Shown here: positions 50,674 to 57,661 of the stretch, piece by piece | Layout: each line of letters starts with the position of its first letter | Numbering within the stretch: position 1 is the first letter of the stretch | Assembly: GCA_025450135.1 (NCBI GenBank) | Contig: JANWHZ010000038.1 | Location: 1-57,661, forward strand | Length of the DNA: 57,661 nt | Source of the DNA: Candidatus Saccharimonadales bacterium | GTDB taxonomy: Bacteria; Patescibacteriota; Saccharimonadia; Saccharimonadales; UBA4665 | Direction of reading: 5' to 3' | Notes under the pieces: model-generated | The model's input: the letters and a program-made list of their open reading frames with translations, nothing else | Told to the model about the DNA's origin: nothing | The model's database searches: none | Translations under genes and position numbers: made by a program

Positions 50674-50949
50674 TTACCCCTGAGCCTTTGCTAGTTTGCC
50701 ACCATGGCCGCGGAACTTGCGGGTAGGCGAAAATTCACCCAGCTTATGGCCAACCATGTTTTCAGTAACGAATACTGGAACGTGCACTTTGCCGTTATGA
50801 ACCGCAATGGTGCGGCCGACAAAGTCTGGGCTAATCGTACTAGCACGTGCCCAAGTCTTGATGATGGTACGGTCTTCGGGAGCAAGCGCAGCTACTTTCT
50901 TCGCAAGCTTGAAATCCACAAATGGACCTTTTTTCAGTGATCTACTCAT
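50674..50949 (-). CDS. rpsS: Small ribosomal subunit protein S19 (uS19)
   Basis: The 91-residue product has [39 protein letters not shown] and [17 protein letters not shown]. It binds in the 30S head with S13. Confidence 0.98.
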   Translation of the reverse strand: MSRSLKKGPFVDFKLAKKVAALAPEDRTIIKTWARASTISPDFVGRTIAVHNGKVHVPVFVTENMVGHKLGEFSPTRKFRGHGGKLAKAQG

Positions 50950-50960
50950 GGGAACCTACC

Positions 50961-51797
50961 TTATTTCCTCTTAGCCGCATGTCGGCTTCTTACGATAAAT
51001 TGGCTAGTATTCTTGCGGCGGCGTGTCTTATAACCAAGCGTCTTCTGACCCCATGGCGTACGAGGTGCCTTAGCCATACGATGACGGCCACCATCACCAC
51101 CACCGTGAGGGTGGTCAACCGCATTCATAACAACACCGCGAACTGATGGACGAATACCTAGGTGACGTGAGCGACCGGCCTTACCGATTTTCACGTTCTG
51201 ATGCTGTTCGTTACCGACTAAGCCGATGCTGGCAGTGCATGCAAGGTTAAATAGGCGAACTTCACCGCTTGGCAAACGAACTTGGGCATATTCCCCCTCC
51301 TTAGCCATCAGCTGAGCACCATTACCAGCCGCACGAACAATTTGAGCACCACGACCTGGCTGGAGTTCAATAGCATGAATAGTGCTACCAACTGGGATAT
51401 TCTTGAGCGCTAGGCGATTGCCATTTTCAATTGGGACTTCTTCGCCGCTTTGAATTTTCTGGCCGACCTTCATGCCATTCGCTGCAATGATGTAATGGTA
51501 TTTGCCGTTGTCTTCTTTGATACGGGCTATACGGGCACTACGATTTGGGTCATACTCGATCTGTTCGATAATCGCAACAGTACCTGCTGGCAGCCCGAAA
51601 TTTACCAAACGATAGAATTTACGAGCACCACCACCTTGATGACGGGTTGTAATGCGCCCCTGATTGTTGCGACCATTGCCTCTTCGTTTCGGCACGAGCA
51701 GTGAGCGTAAAGGCTTCTTGGTCGTGACTTCGTCGAAGTTCTGCGTCGTCATGCCGCGGCGCGCTGGACTGGTTGGGTTATATTGCTTAATAGGCAT
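50961..51797 (-). CDS. rplB: Large ribosomal subunit protein L2 (uL2)
   Basis: The 278-residue product has LRSLLVPKRRGNGRNNQGRI, RVARIEYDPNRSA-like EYDPNRSARIARI and the C-terminal VMNAVDHPHGGGDGGRHRMA, with the conserved His of the peptidyl-transferase region. Normal length. Confidence 0.98.
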   Translation of the reverse strand: MPIKQYNPTSPARRGMTTQNFDEVTTKKPLRSLLVPKRRGNGRNNQGRITTRHQGGGARKFYRLVNFGLPAGTVAIIEQIEYDPNRSARIARIKEDNGKYHYIIAANGMKVGQKIQSGEEVPIENGNRLALKNIPVGSTIHAIELQPGRGAQIVRAAGNGAQLMAKEGEYAQVRLPSGEVRLFNLACTASIGLVGNEQHQNVKIGKAGRSRHLGIRPSVRGVVMNAVDHPHGGGDGGRHRMAKAPRTPWGQKTLGYKTRRRKNTSQFIVRSRHAAKRK

Positions 51798-51798
51798 A

Positions 51799-52245
51799 CT
51801 ATCTGTCTCCCTGCTTCTTGAACAAGCGAGTCACACGGGCAGCCCCTTTGGGGGTTACCTGCTTAGCCTCAGCCTTCTGCTGTTTAGCCATCGCTTTCTC
51901 AACTTGCTCTTGGGCTTTCTGTTCTTTTTCTTCGCTTTCTTCAACAGCAGCGAAGATCGGCAGCGTTGAACCCTTAGCAACTTTTACATATGCTTTTTTA
52001 ATATCCATGCGTGTACCATCGGTCAAACCGCGGCGGCGCCCAGTCAGTGAAACTGTTCGCTTCGCCTTGCCCTTGACGTTCGTGATGTTGACTGAGTCAA
52101 CCTTTACATCAAACTGGGCTTCAACTGCGCGAGCAACCATATGCTTATTGGCGCTGGCTGGGACATTAAAGACGTAGACATTGGACGTTTGAGCCTGGGC
52201 ATAGGTTTGTTCGCTAAGACGCGGGCGCAAAATAAGCTCTTTCAT
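51799..52245 (-). CDS. rplW: Large ribosomal subunit protein L23 (uL23), C-terminal extension
   Basis: The core has MKELILRPRLSEQTYAQAQ, VYVFNVPASANKHMVARAVE and VNITNVKGKAKRT. A charged Glu/Lys/Gln-rich tail of about 50 residues (from EESEEKEQKAQEQVEKAMAK) makes it 148 instead of about 95. L23 is the docking site for SRP and trigger factor, so the tail could affect that. Confidence 0.95.
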   Translation of the reverse strand: MKELILRPRLSEQTYAQAQTSNVYVFNVPASANKHMVARAVEAQFDVKVDSVNITNVKGKAKRTVSLTGRRRGLTDGTRMDIKKAYVKVAKGSTLPIFAAVEESEEKEQKAQEQVEKAMAKQQKAEAKQVTPKGAARVTRLFKKQGDR

Positions 52246-52904
52246 TATTTGGCCTCCTTAGCTGGCTTCTTAGCTGTGCCGAGCCATTCAGTTACGATGG
52301 CAAGCGCTTTCTCGCTCATAACGATTACGTTGGCATTCATAATGTCAAACACGTTAAGATAGCGAGCATCAACAGCTTTGACATCAGTCAAATTGCGGGT
52401 TGCACGCTCTACCAAGTCATCCTTAACACTCACCACAATCAGCACACGGCCGGTAGCATCAACCTTGTTCAGCAAGTCGGCAGTCTTGGAAACCTTGCCA
52501 TCCTTAGTTTCGAATGTTTCGATGACACGAATACGGTTTTCGCTGGCAGCCAAGCTCAGTGCTTGGCGCAGCGCAGTGCGCTTAGTTTTTACCGGAACGG
52601 TCAGTGAGTAGTTCTCGCTGCCGGTTGGCCCGAAGACGATACCACCGTGTCGCCATTGCGGAACACGTGATGAGCCGAAGCGGGCGCGTCCGGTACCCTT
52701 CTGGCGCCATGGCTTCTTACCACCGCCACTAACAAGGCCGCGAGTTTTGGTGATTGCCAGGTTTTCGCGGCCGTTTGCTAAGTATGCGTTGTATGCGAGC
52801 TTGAGAAGCTCAAAATTCTTCGGCATAACACTAAAGACGCTCTTATCGAGAGAAGCAGCGGTCGTCGCTTTAGTACCTGTCTTGGTGAAGGTTGGAGTAG
52901 CCAT
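52245..52904 (-). CDS. rplD: Large ribosomal subunit protein L4 (uL4)
   Basis: The 219-residue product has TRGLVSGGGKKPWRQKGTGR, ARFGSSRVPQWRHGGIVFGP and the C-terminal LNVFDIMNANVIVMSEKALA. In E. coli L4 controls the S10 operon. One-base overlap with rplC and rplW. Confidence 0.97.
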   Translation of the reverse strand: MATPTFTKTGTKATTAASLDKSVFSVMPKNFELLKLAYNAYLANGRENLAITKTRGLVSGGGKKPWRQKGTGRARFGSSRVPQWRHGGIVFGPTGSENYSLTVPVKTKRTALRQALSLAASENRIRVIETFETKDGKVSKTADLLNKVDATGRVLIVVSVKDDLVERATRNLTDVKAVDARYLNVFDIMNANVIVMSEKALAIVTEWLGTAKKPAKEAK

Positions 52905-53521
52905 TACTTAGCCCCCTTCAAAACAACAATCCCCCGTTTTGGACCGGGGACTGCACCTGTTACGCCAATAATGTTCTTGTCGAGGTCAACAAGCGCAATG
53001 CTGAGATTCTTGACCGTGACTTGCTCGTGACCCATCTGACCTGCCATACGCTTACCTGGACGAATGTTCTGAGGGAACATTGAACCAATGGAACCGACGC
53101 GACGATACGAACGGCCACCGTGTGTCTTACGACCACGGTGAAAGTTGTGTCGCTTGATTGTGCCTGCCCAACCCTTACCCTTGCTTACGCCGGTAGCGTC
53201 GACTTTGTCACCAACTGAAAAGACCTCGACGTTGATTTTTTCTCCAACTTTGAGGTCTTCTGGGATTTCTTCTGCACGGAACTCACGAATAATCTTTGGC
53301 GTAATACCGGCACCCTTAAAATGGCCAGCTTGCGCCTTCGTTACGCTTTGCTTCTTGGCTTCTTCGAAGCCTACTTGGACCGCAGTATACCCATCTGTTT
53401 CAGGCGCCTTGACCTGAGTGACGACGTTCGGACTAGCGGAAAGCAAGGTTACAGCAGCAACCGTACCATCTTCAGCGATAGTACTGGTCATGCCAACCTT
53501 TCGGGTAATTAATGCTTTCAT
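52904..53521 (-). CDS. rplC: Large ribosomal subunit protein L3 (uL3)
   Basis: The 205-residue product has MKALITRKVGMTSTIAEDGT, GKGWAGTIKRHNFHRGRKTH and VGSIGSMFPQNIRPGKRMAG. It is the first gene of this part of the S10 operon, because rpsJ is detached; a 300-base leader lies before it. Confidence 0.98.
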   Translation of the reverse strand: MKALITRKVGMTSTIAEDGTVAAVTLLSASPNVVTQVKAPETDGYTAVQVGFEEAKKQSVTKAQAGHFKGAGITPKIIREFRAEEIPEDLKVGEKINVEVFSVGDKVDATGVSKGKGWAGTIKRHNFHRGRKTHGGRSYRRVGSIGSMFPQNIRPGKRMAGQMGHEQVTVKNLSIALVDLDKNIIGVTGAVPGPKRGIVVLKGAK

Positions 53522-53824
53522 AGTTACCTCAGTTATTGATTTGATATTTATGGCCGCGTTATAGCGACGTAAAGCGCGTACGCCCTTAAAAGCGCATCAT
53601 CGCCCTCAACTTGAACTTCGTTTCGCTTACCATCGGCCGCGGCCTTAGGTGTTAACGTCTGGTGAAAATAGCGGTCGCACTGCTTGGATCAGTCAACCTA
53701 CATACACCACACGTAGAATTCCAAGATACAACATAAGAGTAACACGCATATGTTACTCCTGTCAATGCGGTGTACATAATACTACACATATGTAAGATTA
53801 TTCACACACTTGTCAGCGATTGGT
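53522..53824 (-). promoter_or_regulatory. 303-base leader/promoter region of rplC operon
   Basis: No gene is seen. On the reverse strand a TTGACA -35 (53765-53760) is followed by a poorly matching -10, and by a perfect 8-pair hairpin GAGTAACA-TATGCG-TGTTACTC. Nearer the gene, GGCCGCG (near 53640) can pair with CGCGGCC (near 53553), flanking a GC-rich stretch. It may be the site of ribosomal-protein feedback now that rpsJ is elsewhere. Confidence 0.4.
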
Positions 53825-54412
53825 TTACTCACGGCTCACTAATCGAACCAATTCAAACTGAACAAATACGAAGAGAACAAACATTTCGAACGAGTAGAAC
53901 AAGGGAAACGCGTAGTTGGCAAAATTCCATGTTGTAATCGTGATGAGCGTAAGCACGCCACTAATAGTGGAAGCCAGCCACGGCCATGCCTGTTCGGTGC
54001 GTGGATGGTAGTAAGCCTTTATGCCAGTCGGAAACGTGGCAAGTCCTTCAGATATTAGACTGAGAATGATAGCCACGTTACCGACTTTCGTCACATACCA
54101 CAGTACAAGCCCAATCATTGCAAGTAAGCCACAGGTCAGATCTCGGATATTCAGGCGCCAGTACGCCCGCTTATTAAAGAACGACGCAATAAACACACTC
54201 AATGGGAACATGCTGACACTTAGCGTCATGAGCGCCTGAAACCCAACATGCTGGCTTACTTGCGCCAGAAAGGTAATAAACGGGGCAATCGACCAAATAA
54301 AAAAGGTTACTTTATTCGGTTTGATCTTGCCCTGCAGAGTGCCAAGCACGTAGCTTAGCGTGCCCATGCCATTGATAACAATGCCAGAAAGTATAAGTAG
54401 CTGGGCAAGCAT
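53825..54412 (-). CDS. Multi-pass membrane protein of unknown function (195 aa)
   Basis: About six membrane segments are visible. The repeated pattern GTLQGKIKPNKVTFFIWSIA and the later YYHPRTEQAWPWLASTISG recall PQ-loop/SWEET-like transporters, where a Pro-Gln or similar turn lies in each half, but no PQ pair is present. Probably a small-solute permease or a structural membrane protein. It follows the 91-residue membrane gene by 19 bases. Confidence 0.55.
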   Translation of the reverse strand: MLAQLLILSGIVINGMGTLSYVLGTLQGKIKPNKVTFFIWSIAPFITFLAQVSQHVGFQALMTLSVSMFPLSVFIASFFNKRAYWRLNIRDLTCGLLAMIGLVLWYVTKVGNVAIILSLISEGLATFPTGIKAYYHPRTEQAWPWLASTISGVLTLITITTWNFANYAFPLFYSFEMFVLFVFVQFELVRLVSRE

Positions 54413-54431
54413 GTCCGCAGTATAACAAAGA

Positions 54432-54707
54432 TTAATAAGTAATCATGAGGCCGATCTGCGACCAAAACCCGATCAACATTGCTACCAATAGAACTGCATA
54501 CTCTATCTTACGGTCAATCTTGAAACTGTCGTGTGCAGCGAATAAGAAGCCGATGACCAAACCAATTGGAATTGGTATGTTGCTGCCGTCCGCTCGGCCA
54601 ATCCGTAGCCAAAGCGTCCCAATGATCAAGTACATAACGAGTTTTAGCACGTACACACTATCCAGCTCGACAGGCTGCATTTTTGATTTTCTTTTTGTTT
54701 TTGCCAT
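54432..54707 (-). CDS. Small membrane protein (91 aa), conserved-looking
   Basis: A basic N-terminus (MAKTKRKSKMQP) precedes two or three membrane helices (VLKLVMYLIIGTLWLRIG, PIPIGLVIGFLFAAHDSF, YAVLLVAMLIGFWSQIGL). No named family recognised. It is placed in a run idi-91 aa-195 aa, 24 bases after idi. Confidence 0.6.
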   Translation of the reverse strand: MAKTKRKSKMQPVELDSVYVLKLVMYLIIGTLWLRIGRADGSNIPIPIGLVIGFLFAAHDSFKIDRKIEYAVLLVAMLIGFWSQIGLMITY

Positions 54708-54731
54708 TGTATTTATTGAAGCACACGCACT

Positions 54732-55286
54732 TTAGTTGGACAAGCTTACGAACGGCTCAATATCTTCGATGTGCTGGTACTGATCTTTGCACCACCAGCT
54801 CATTTTGTCGGCATCTTCCGTTAGTATTTGGATATATTCGGGCCAGGCTTTCCATTTGTACGCTTCAACTTCAGTAGGATTTGGCACCGGCTCGCTATCC
54901 ACATACGCCACATATATAGGGCAGAACTCATGTTCCACGATACCATTGTAAGGAGGCGTGATGTACACGTACTTTGGAAGAATGCATCTGATGTCTTGAA
55001 GACCGGTTAGGCCCAGTTCGAATTTGCCACGACGTACGATAGCCGCTTCGATCACTTCACCTGGCGCTGGATGGCCACAGAAGCTGTTACTCCAGACGCC
55101 CGGCCAGACTTTCTTAGAATGGGCACGCTGCGTCACGAGGAACTTGTGGTCGCTCCGCCGGAACACGTAACATGAGAATGCCAGATGCAGCTTCGTTTCC
55201 GCATTGTGGCACTCTAACTTCGACCCTACCTCGCCAGTCGGCTTCCCAGCTTCGTCTACAAAGATAATCAACTCTTGCTCAGCCAT
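54732..55286 (-). CDS. idi: Isopentenyl-diphosphate delta-isomerase, type I
   Basis: The 184-residue Nudix-fold product has LVTQRAHSKKVWPGVWSNSF, CGHPAPGEVIEAAIVRR, and EHEFCPIYVAY with the catalytic Glu region; Cys in NSFCGHP is the catalytic cysteine. It interconverts IPP and DMAPP. Its presence without other isoprenoid genes in the window suggests that isoprenoid precursors are either made elsewhere or imported. Its start overlaps the end of maf by 8 bases. Confidence 0.92.
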   Translation of the reverse strand: MAEQELIIFVDEAGKPTGEVGSKLECHNAETKLHLAFSCYVFRRSDHKFLVTQRAHSKKVWPGVWSNSFCGHPAPGEVIEAAIVRRGKFELGLTGLQDIRCILPKYVYITPPYNGIVEHEFCPIYVAYVDSEPVPNPTEVEAYKWKAWPEYIQILTEDADKMSWWCKDQYQHIEDIEPFVSLSN

Positions 55287-55908
55287 CTATGTGTTCCACT
55301 AGAGCGGCTTGCCTTACAGGAACATCAAGCTGAACTTGATGAGCCGTTATACCGCATTGATTTAAAAAGATTGCTAATAATCGTGTCGGCAACCCAACTA
55401 TTGTATCGTAATCGCCTTCGATGTGATCGATCAATGGTGCCGCACCACTCTGAATTCCATATCCACCGGCTTTATCCGCATAGTCACCTGTTGCAAGATA
55501 TGCGTCCACGGTCTGCGGGTTGTAGGGTTTAAAGACCACCCGTGTTTCTTCTGCGCCACACAACATAATCCCCTTTACTCGGGACGCAACGACAACGCTG
55601 GTCGTTACGATGCTACCGCGACCACTCATGCGTTGAAGCATTTGCTTTGCTTCATCAATGTCATACGGCTTGGCGAGCTGTTCATTGTCAATCGAAACAA
55701 TCGTATCTGAGCCTACGACCAACGCATCAGGGTACTTATTGGCCACTGCATTCGCTTTTCCAATCGCCAGCTCCTGTGCAACGATAGCAGGCAAACGACT
55801 AGAATCTAACACCTCATCATAATTGCTCGGAACGATTTCGAACATAAGCCCCATAGAAGTGAGCAATTCTTTTCGTCGAGGTGACTGGCTGGCAAGGATA
55901 ATACGCAT
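55279..55908 (-). CDS. maf: Maf-family nucleoside triphosphate pyrophosphatase
   Basis: The 209-residue product has ILASQSPRRKELLTSMGL, VGSDTIVSIDNEQLAKP, GKGG-like DYADKAGGYGIQSGAA and GDYDTIVGLPTRLL, the Maf signature. It hydrolyses non-canonical or surplus NTPs (often dTTP, UTP or modified pyrimidines). The C-terminal 20 residues are extra. It leads the maf-idi-membrane run. Confidence 0.93.
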   Translation of the reverse strand: MRIILASQSPRRKELLTSMGLMFEIVPSNYDEVLDSSRLPAIVAQELAIGKANAVANKYPDALVVGSDTIVSIDNEQLAKPYDIDEAKQMLQRMSGRGSIVTTSVVVASRVKGIMLCGAEETRVVFKPYNPQTVDAYLATGDYADKAGGYGIQSGAAPLIDHIEGDYDTIVGLPTRLLAIFLNQCGITAHQVQLDVPVRQAALVEHIDG

Positions 55909-55936
55909 CTTAATTTATCCTATCTCAAAATCAACT

Positions 55937-55967
55937 AAAAAGCGCCCCCTTCACAGAAGCGCTTTTT
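55937..55967 (-). terminator. Terminator of rpsJ
   Basis: Nine-pair stem AAAAAGCGC/GCGCTTTTT with a 13-base loop, T-run on the reverse strand, 14 bases after the rpsJ stop. It isolates rpsJ from maf. Confidence 0.85.
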
Positions 55968-55981
55968 AAAGAAGGACCAAG

Positions 55982-56311
55982 CTACATTTTTATTTCGACG
56001 TCGCAACCAGCCGGTAGACTCAGGTTCATGAGGCTATCAATCGTCTTCGGCGTCGGTTCAAATACATCGATTAGGCGCTTATGGGTACGCATTTCAAATT
56101 GCTCACGGCCCTTCTTATAAACGTGCGGGCTTTTCACAACAGTGAATGTACTCTTGCGTGTTGGAAGAGGGATCGGGCCTGCAAGAGTAGCACCAGTGCG
56201 CAAAGCGGTATCAACAATCTGCTTGGCAGCTTGGTCAATGACACGGTGATCGTATGCTTTTAGGCGGATACGAATCCGCTGCTTTTGCTCTGTCTTATTG
56301 CCGTCTGGCAT
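55982..56311 (-). CDS. rpsJ: Small ribosomal subunit protein S10 (uS10), detached from its operon
   Basis: The 109-residue product has [40 protein letters not shown] and [20 protein letters not shown], all typical. It has its own promoter and terminator and is 2.5 kb from rplC, with maf, idi and two membrane genes between. A short GTCGG/CCGAC hairpin lies in its leader. Confidence 0.97.
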   Translation of the reverse strand: MPDGNKTEQKQRIRIRLKAYDHRVIDQAAKQIVDTALRTGATLAGPIPLPTRKSTFTVVKSPHVYKKGREQFEMRTHKRLIDVFEPTPKTIDSLMNLSLPAGCDVEIKM

Positions 56312-56418
56312 AGCAACTACTCCTACGTCGGCTCAACCCGACTCGGCGCTGTAACATCTCGTCAAATCACTTGGGACTTAACGTGACTTTTAGTCAGCGC
56401 AAATTAATTTATGGATAT

Positions 56419-56446
56419 ACTATACCACAAGTTAACTAAGGATCAA
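56419..56446 (-). promoter_or_regulatory. Promoter of rpsJ
   Basis: Reverse strand -35 TTGATC (56446-56441), 16-base spacer, -10 TATAGT (56424-56419), about 105 bases before the ATG. Confidence 0.6.
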
Positions 56447-56779
56447 AGCAGGCACATATGCTGACTGCTGCGGCACATGAAAAGCCTCCTGTGCCATTGC
56501 CAAGTAGTACCTCCCGAGTTGACGGTTAACCCTCGACCCGTACTTGGGCGTAAGCGGCTCAATGAATCTGGATTTACCTGCCTCAAGTACCGCCTGCTCA
56601 ATTTGTACTTTATGACGGGCAGCTACCCGCGGCGGCGTACTCGAAGTCGTCACCATAGCAACAAGCATGTCGCCGTAATGTACTTCATGCATAGCGAGCA
56701 GCCCGAGCTTAAACGCTTTTGTGCAGGCATCCATCGCTCCTTCCTGGCCTACAGAAAAGAAAACGTGCTCGATATCCAT
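56432..56779 (-). CDS. Small hypothetical protein (115 aa)
   Basis: No family recognised. The product is soluble and reads MDIEHVFFSVGQEGAMDACT with a helical middle and KSRFIEPLTPKYGSRVN near the end. I use the ATG at 56779; a longer reading from 56884 adds 35 residues of unlikely composition. The end overlaps the rpsJ promoter -35. Confidence 0.5.
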   Translation of the reverse strand: MDIEHVFFSVGQEGAMDACTKAFKLGLLAMHEVHYGDMLVAMVTTSSTPPRVAARHKVQIEQAVLEAGKSRFIEPLTPKYGSRVNRQLGRYYLAMAQEAFHVPQQSAYVPALILS

Positions 56780-57061
56780 ACATTGCCTACCCTTCGTGCT
56801 TATGCGAATTAGCAGACTAAAGCTTATCGAGATCTCGTGCGAGGCTCTATGAAAAATGGCACATTTCATCCAGCGCAAAACCATCCCATCTCAAATTGGC
56901 AAGCTAAAAGTGATAGAAGAAACACGACATAATAAACTAATGAGCGCCGTTCACTAGCAGGCATTAGTTGCACCAAACAACCAATGGTTATGCGGCCGCA
57001 TTTTCCAAGTCCTACAAGACTACTTCGTGACCAGCGTGAAACGTGGGACAGTTTTGCCGTG
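56780..57061. other. Gene-poor stretch
   Basis: Nothing convincing. An 82-residue reverse frame (56866-57114) overlaps the DUF1653 gene in another frame and looks accidental. Confidence 0.4.
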
Positions 57062-57238
57062 TCACGCGGCTGCTTCTTGCCAAATACGGAGCGCACGCGC
57101 AAATACAATGTCATTTGGCATATAAAGCGCTTTGTATAAAACAGCTACTTCCTCTGTCGCCTCGGGGATAGCATGGCCCACTACCTGATAACGATGCTCC
57201 ATATCTGGATGCTTATAGTGGACATAGCAACTGCCCAT
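57062..57238 (-). CDS. DUF1653-family small protein (58 aa)
   Basis: This short gene encodes GSCYVHYKHPDMEHRYQVVG, then HAIPEATEEVAVLYKALY and ALRIWQEAAA. It matches the DUF1653 pattern (xYxHYKG..Y.VLGxAxHSETxE..VxYxALY...FxRP), whose function is unknown. The usual length is about 65-70. Upstream, in the same frame, a 19-codon stretch (57248-57307: MQGEKKSSETLEKELADAA, TGA) is separated only by a TGA and three codons, so the gene may once have been longer. Confidence 0.7.
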   Translation of the reverse strand: MGSCYVHYKHPDMEHRYQVVGHAIPEATEEVAVLYKALYMPNDIVFARALRIWQEAAA

Positions 57239-57363
57239 TGGTACTCGTCAAGCAGCATCAGCTAACTCTTTCTCAAGCGTTTCGCTGCTTTTCTTTTCGC
57301 CTTGCATATGAGTATGTATATCGCCATTTCACGGACAGCCCATTCTGTTATGATGGATTAAGC

Positions 57364-57661
57364 GTGCAACATACATATAAAATTCATTTCGTCTGTCGTG
57401 GAAATACATACCGAAGTCGACTTGCTGAAGCATTTGTACGGGAACTACGCAACCCACACGTACATGCGTCATCTAGTGGCATCGAAGCTTCAAACTACAA
57501 TTTATACCCCCTTGATTACGTCCCACGCCCGACAGGGGCCATACGCAAGCGCTTCCACCTCGATGAATATTTTTCACCTGAACGCACATCAACAAGCAAC
57601 GAGTTGCTAGAGGCCGCAGACCTGATAGTCTTTATGAGCCCCGATATTGCAAGCGACGCTA
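57364..57661 (+). CDS. Low-molecular-weight protein-tyrosine-phosphatase-family protein, 3' end outside the window
   Basis: Starting from GTG, the sequence reads KIHFVCRGNTYRSRLAEAFV, with the LMW-PTP/arsenate-reductase P-loop C-x4-x-R-S (CRGNTYRS), then SSGIEAS and LLEAADLIVFMSPD, the expected later strand. The catalytic Cys and Arg are present; the second Cys of the classical CxxxxCR loop is Tyr. The 3' end, including the DPY acid loop, is missing. TATGAT lies about 12 bases upstream, suggesting a nearly leaderless mRNA. Divergent from DUF1653. Confidence 0.8.
   Translation, partial: MQHTYKIHFVCRGNTYRSRLAEAFVRELRNPHVHASSSGIEASNYNLYPLDYVPRPTGAIRKRFHLDEYFSPERTSTSNELLEAADLIVFMSPDIASDA

Noticed and set aside
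56866-57114. 82-residue reverse ORF
   Set aside because: Overlaps the DUF1653 gene in another frame and has no family features or ribosome-binding site.
1-57661. CRISPR arrays, insertion sequences or prophage
   Set aside because: No regularly spaced repeats, transposase or integrase motifs, or phage structural genes were seen.

Overview
The window reads as a chromosomal segment of a Patescibacteria/CPR bacterium, most likely a Saccharibacteria (TM7)-type organism using the standard genetic code. The evidence is the long S10-spc-alpha ribosomal array without an L30 gene (S5 runs directly into L15), very tight gene packing with many one-base TAATG stop/start overlaps, cysteine-free forms of S4, S14, L33 and L36, a DnaX without the usual Cys4 insert, and several CPR-style membrane and hypothetical proteins. 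No insertion sequence, prophage or CRISPR array was seen.

Layout. 1-4.5 kb: the N-terminal part of dnaX, small hypothetical genes, and a decayed stretch with pieces of a small membrane protein and a histidine kinase. 4.8-6.0 kb: rplJ-rplL with an L10 leader, promoter and terminator. 6.0-14.4 kb: a dense nucleotide-metabolism block. It holds a dTMP kinase fused to a degenerate ThyX-like region, a DHFR-like reductase, a thymidylate-kinase-like protein paired with a putative DNA-base-hypermodification protein, a dCTP deaminase-like protein, and a forward four-gene operon (APH-fold kinase, nucleotidyltransferase, HIT-deaminase fusion, thymidylate synthase-like protein). 14.3-18.6 kb: a glycosyltransferase, a 35-residue acidic protein, and rplA-rplK-hypothetical-nusG-secE. 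18.7-26.5 kb: a glycosyltransferase, an orphan histidine kinase, a YgjP-type metallopeptidase, a P-loop kinase, tRNA-Trp, and two divergent lipid genes (CDP-alcohol phosphatidyltransferase fused to diacylglycerol kinase; CarS-like CDP-lipid synthase). 26.5-31 kb: an alpha-glucan operon (GT4, GH57, GH15). 31-38.9 kb: rpmG, three tRNAs, a TPR protein, a clamp-loader delta-prime subunit, RluA, a TrpRS carrying a YbaK-like domain, an M20 peptidase with an ATP-grasp-like partner, and a GNAT. 38.9-53.5 kb: the ribosomal superoperon with rpoA, infA and secY. 53.5-57.7 kb: two membrane proteins, idi, maf, a detached rpsJ, a small DUF1653 protein, and the start of a low-molecular-weight tyrosine phosphatase.

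How the parts may work together. The 6-14.4 kb block has enzymes for deaminating dCMP/dCTP, methylating (or hydroxymethylating) dUMP and phosphorylating the product. Next to them is a two-gene kinase/hypermodification unit with its own promoter, so the block could be a DNA thymine-modification pathway; this is inference and the most interesting hypothesis here. The lipid pair would convert diacylglycerol to phosphatidate, CDP-lipid and phospholipid, which suits an organism that scavenges host lipids. The GT4-GH57-GH15 operon points to storage and breakdown of an alpha-glucan.
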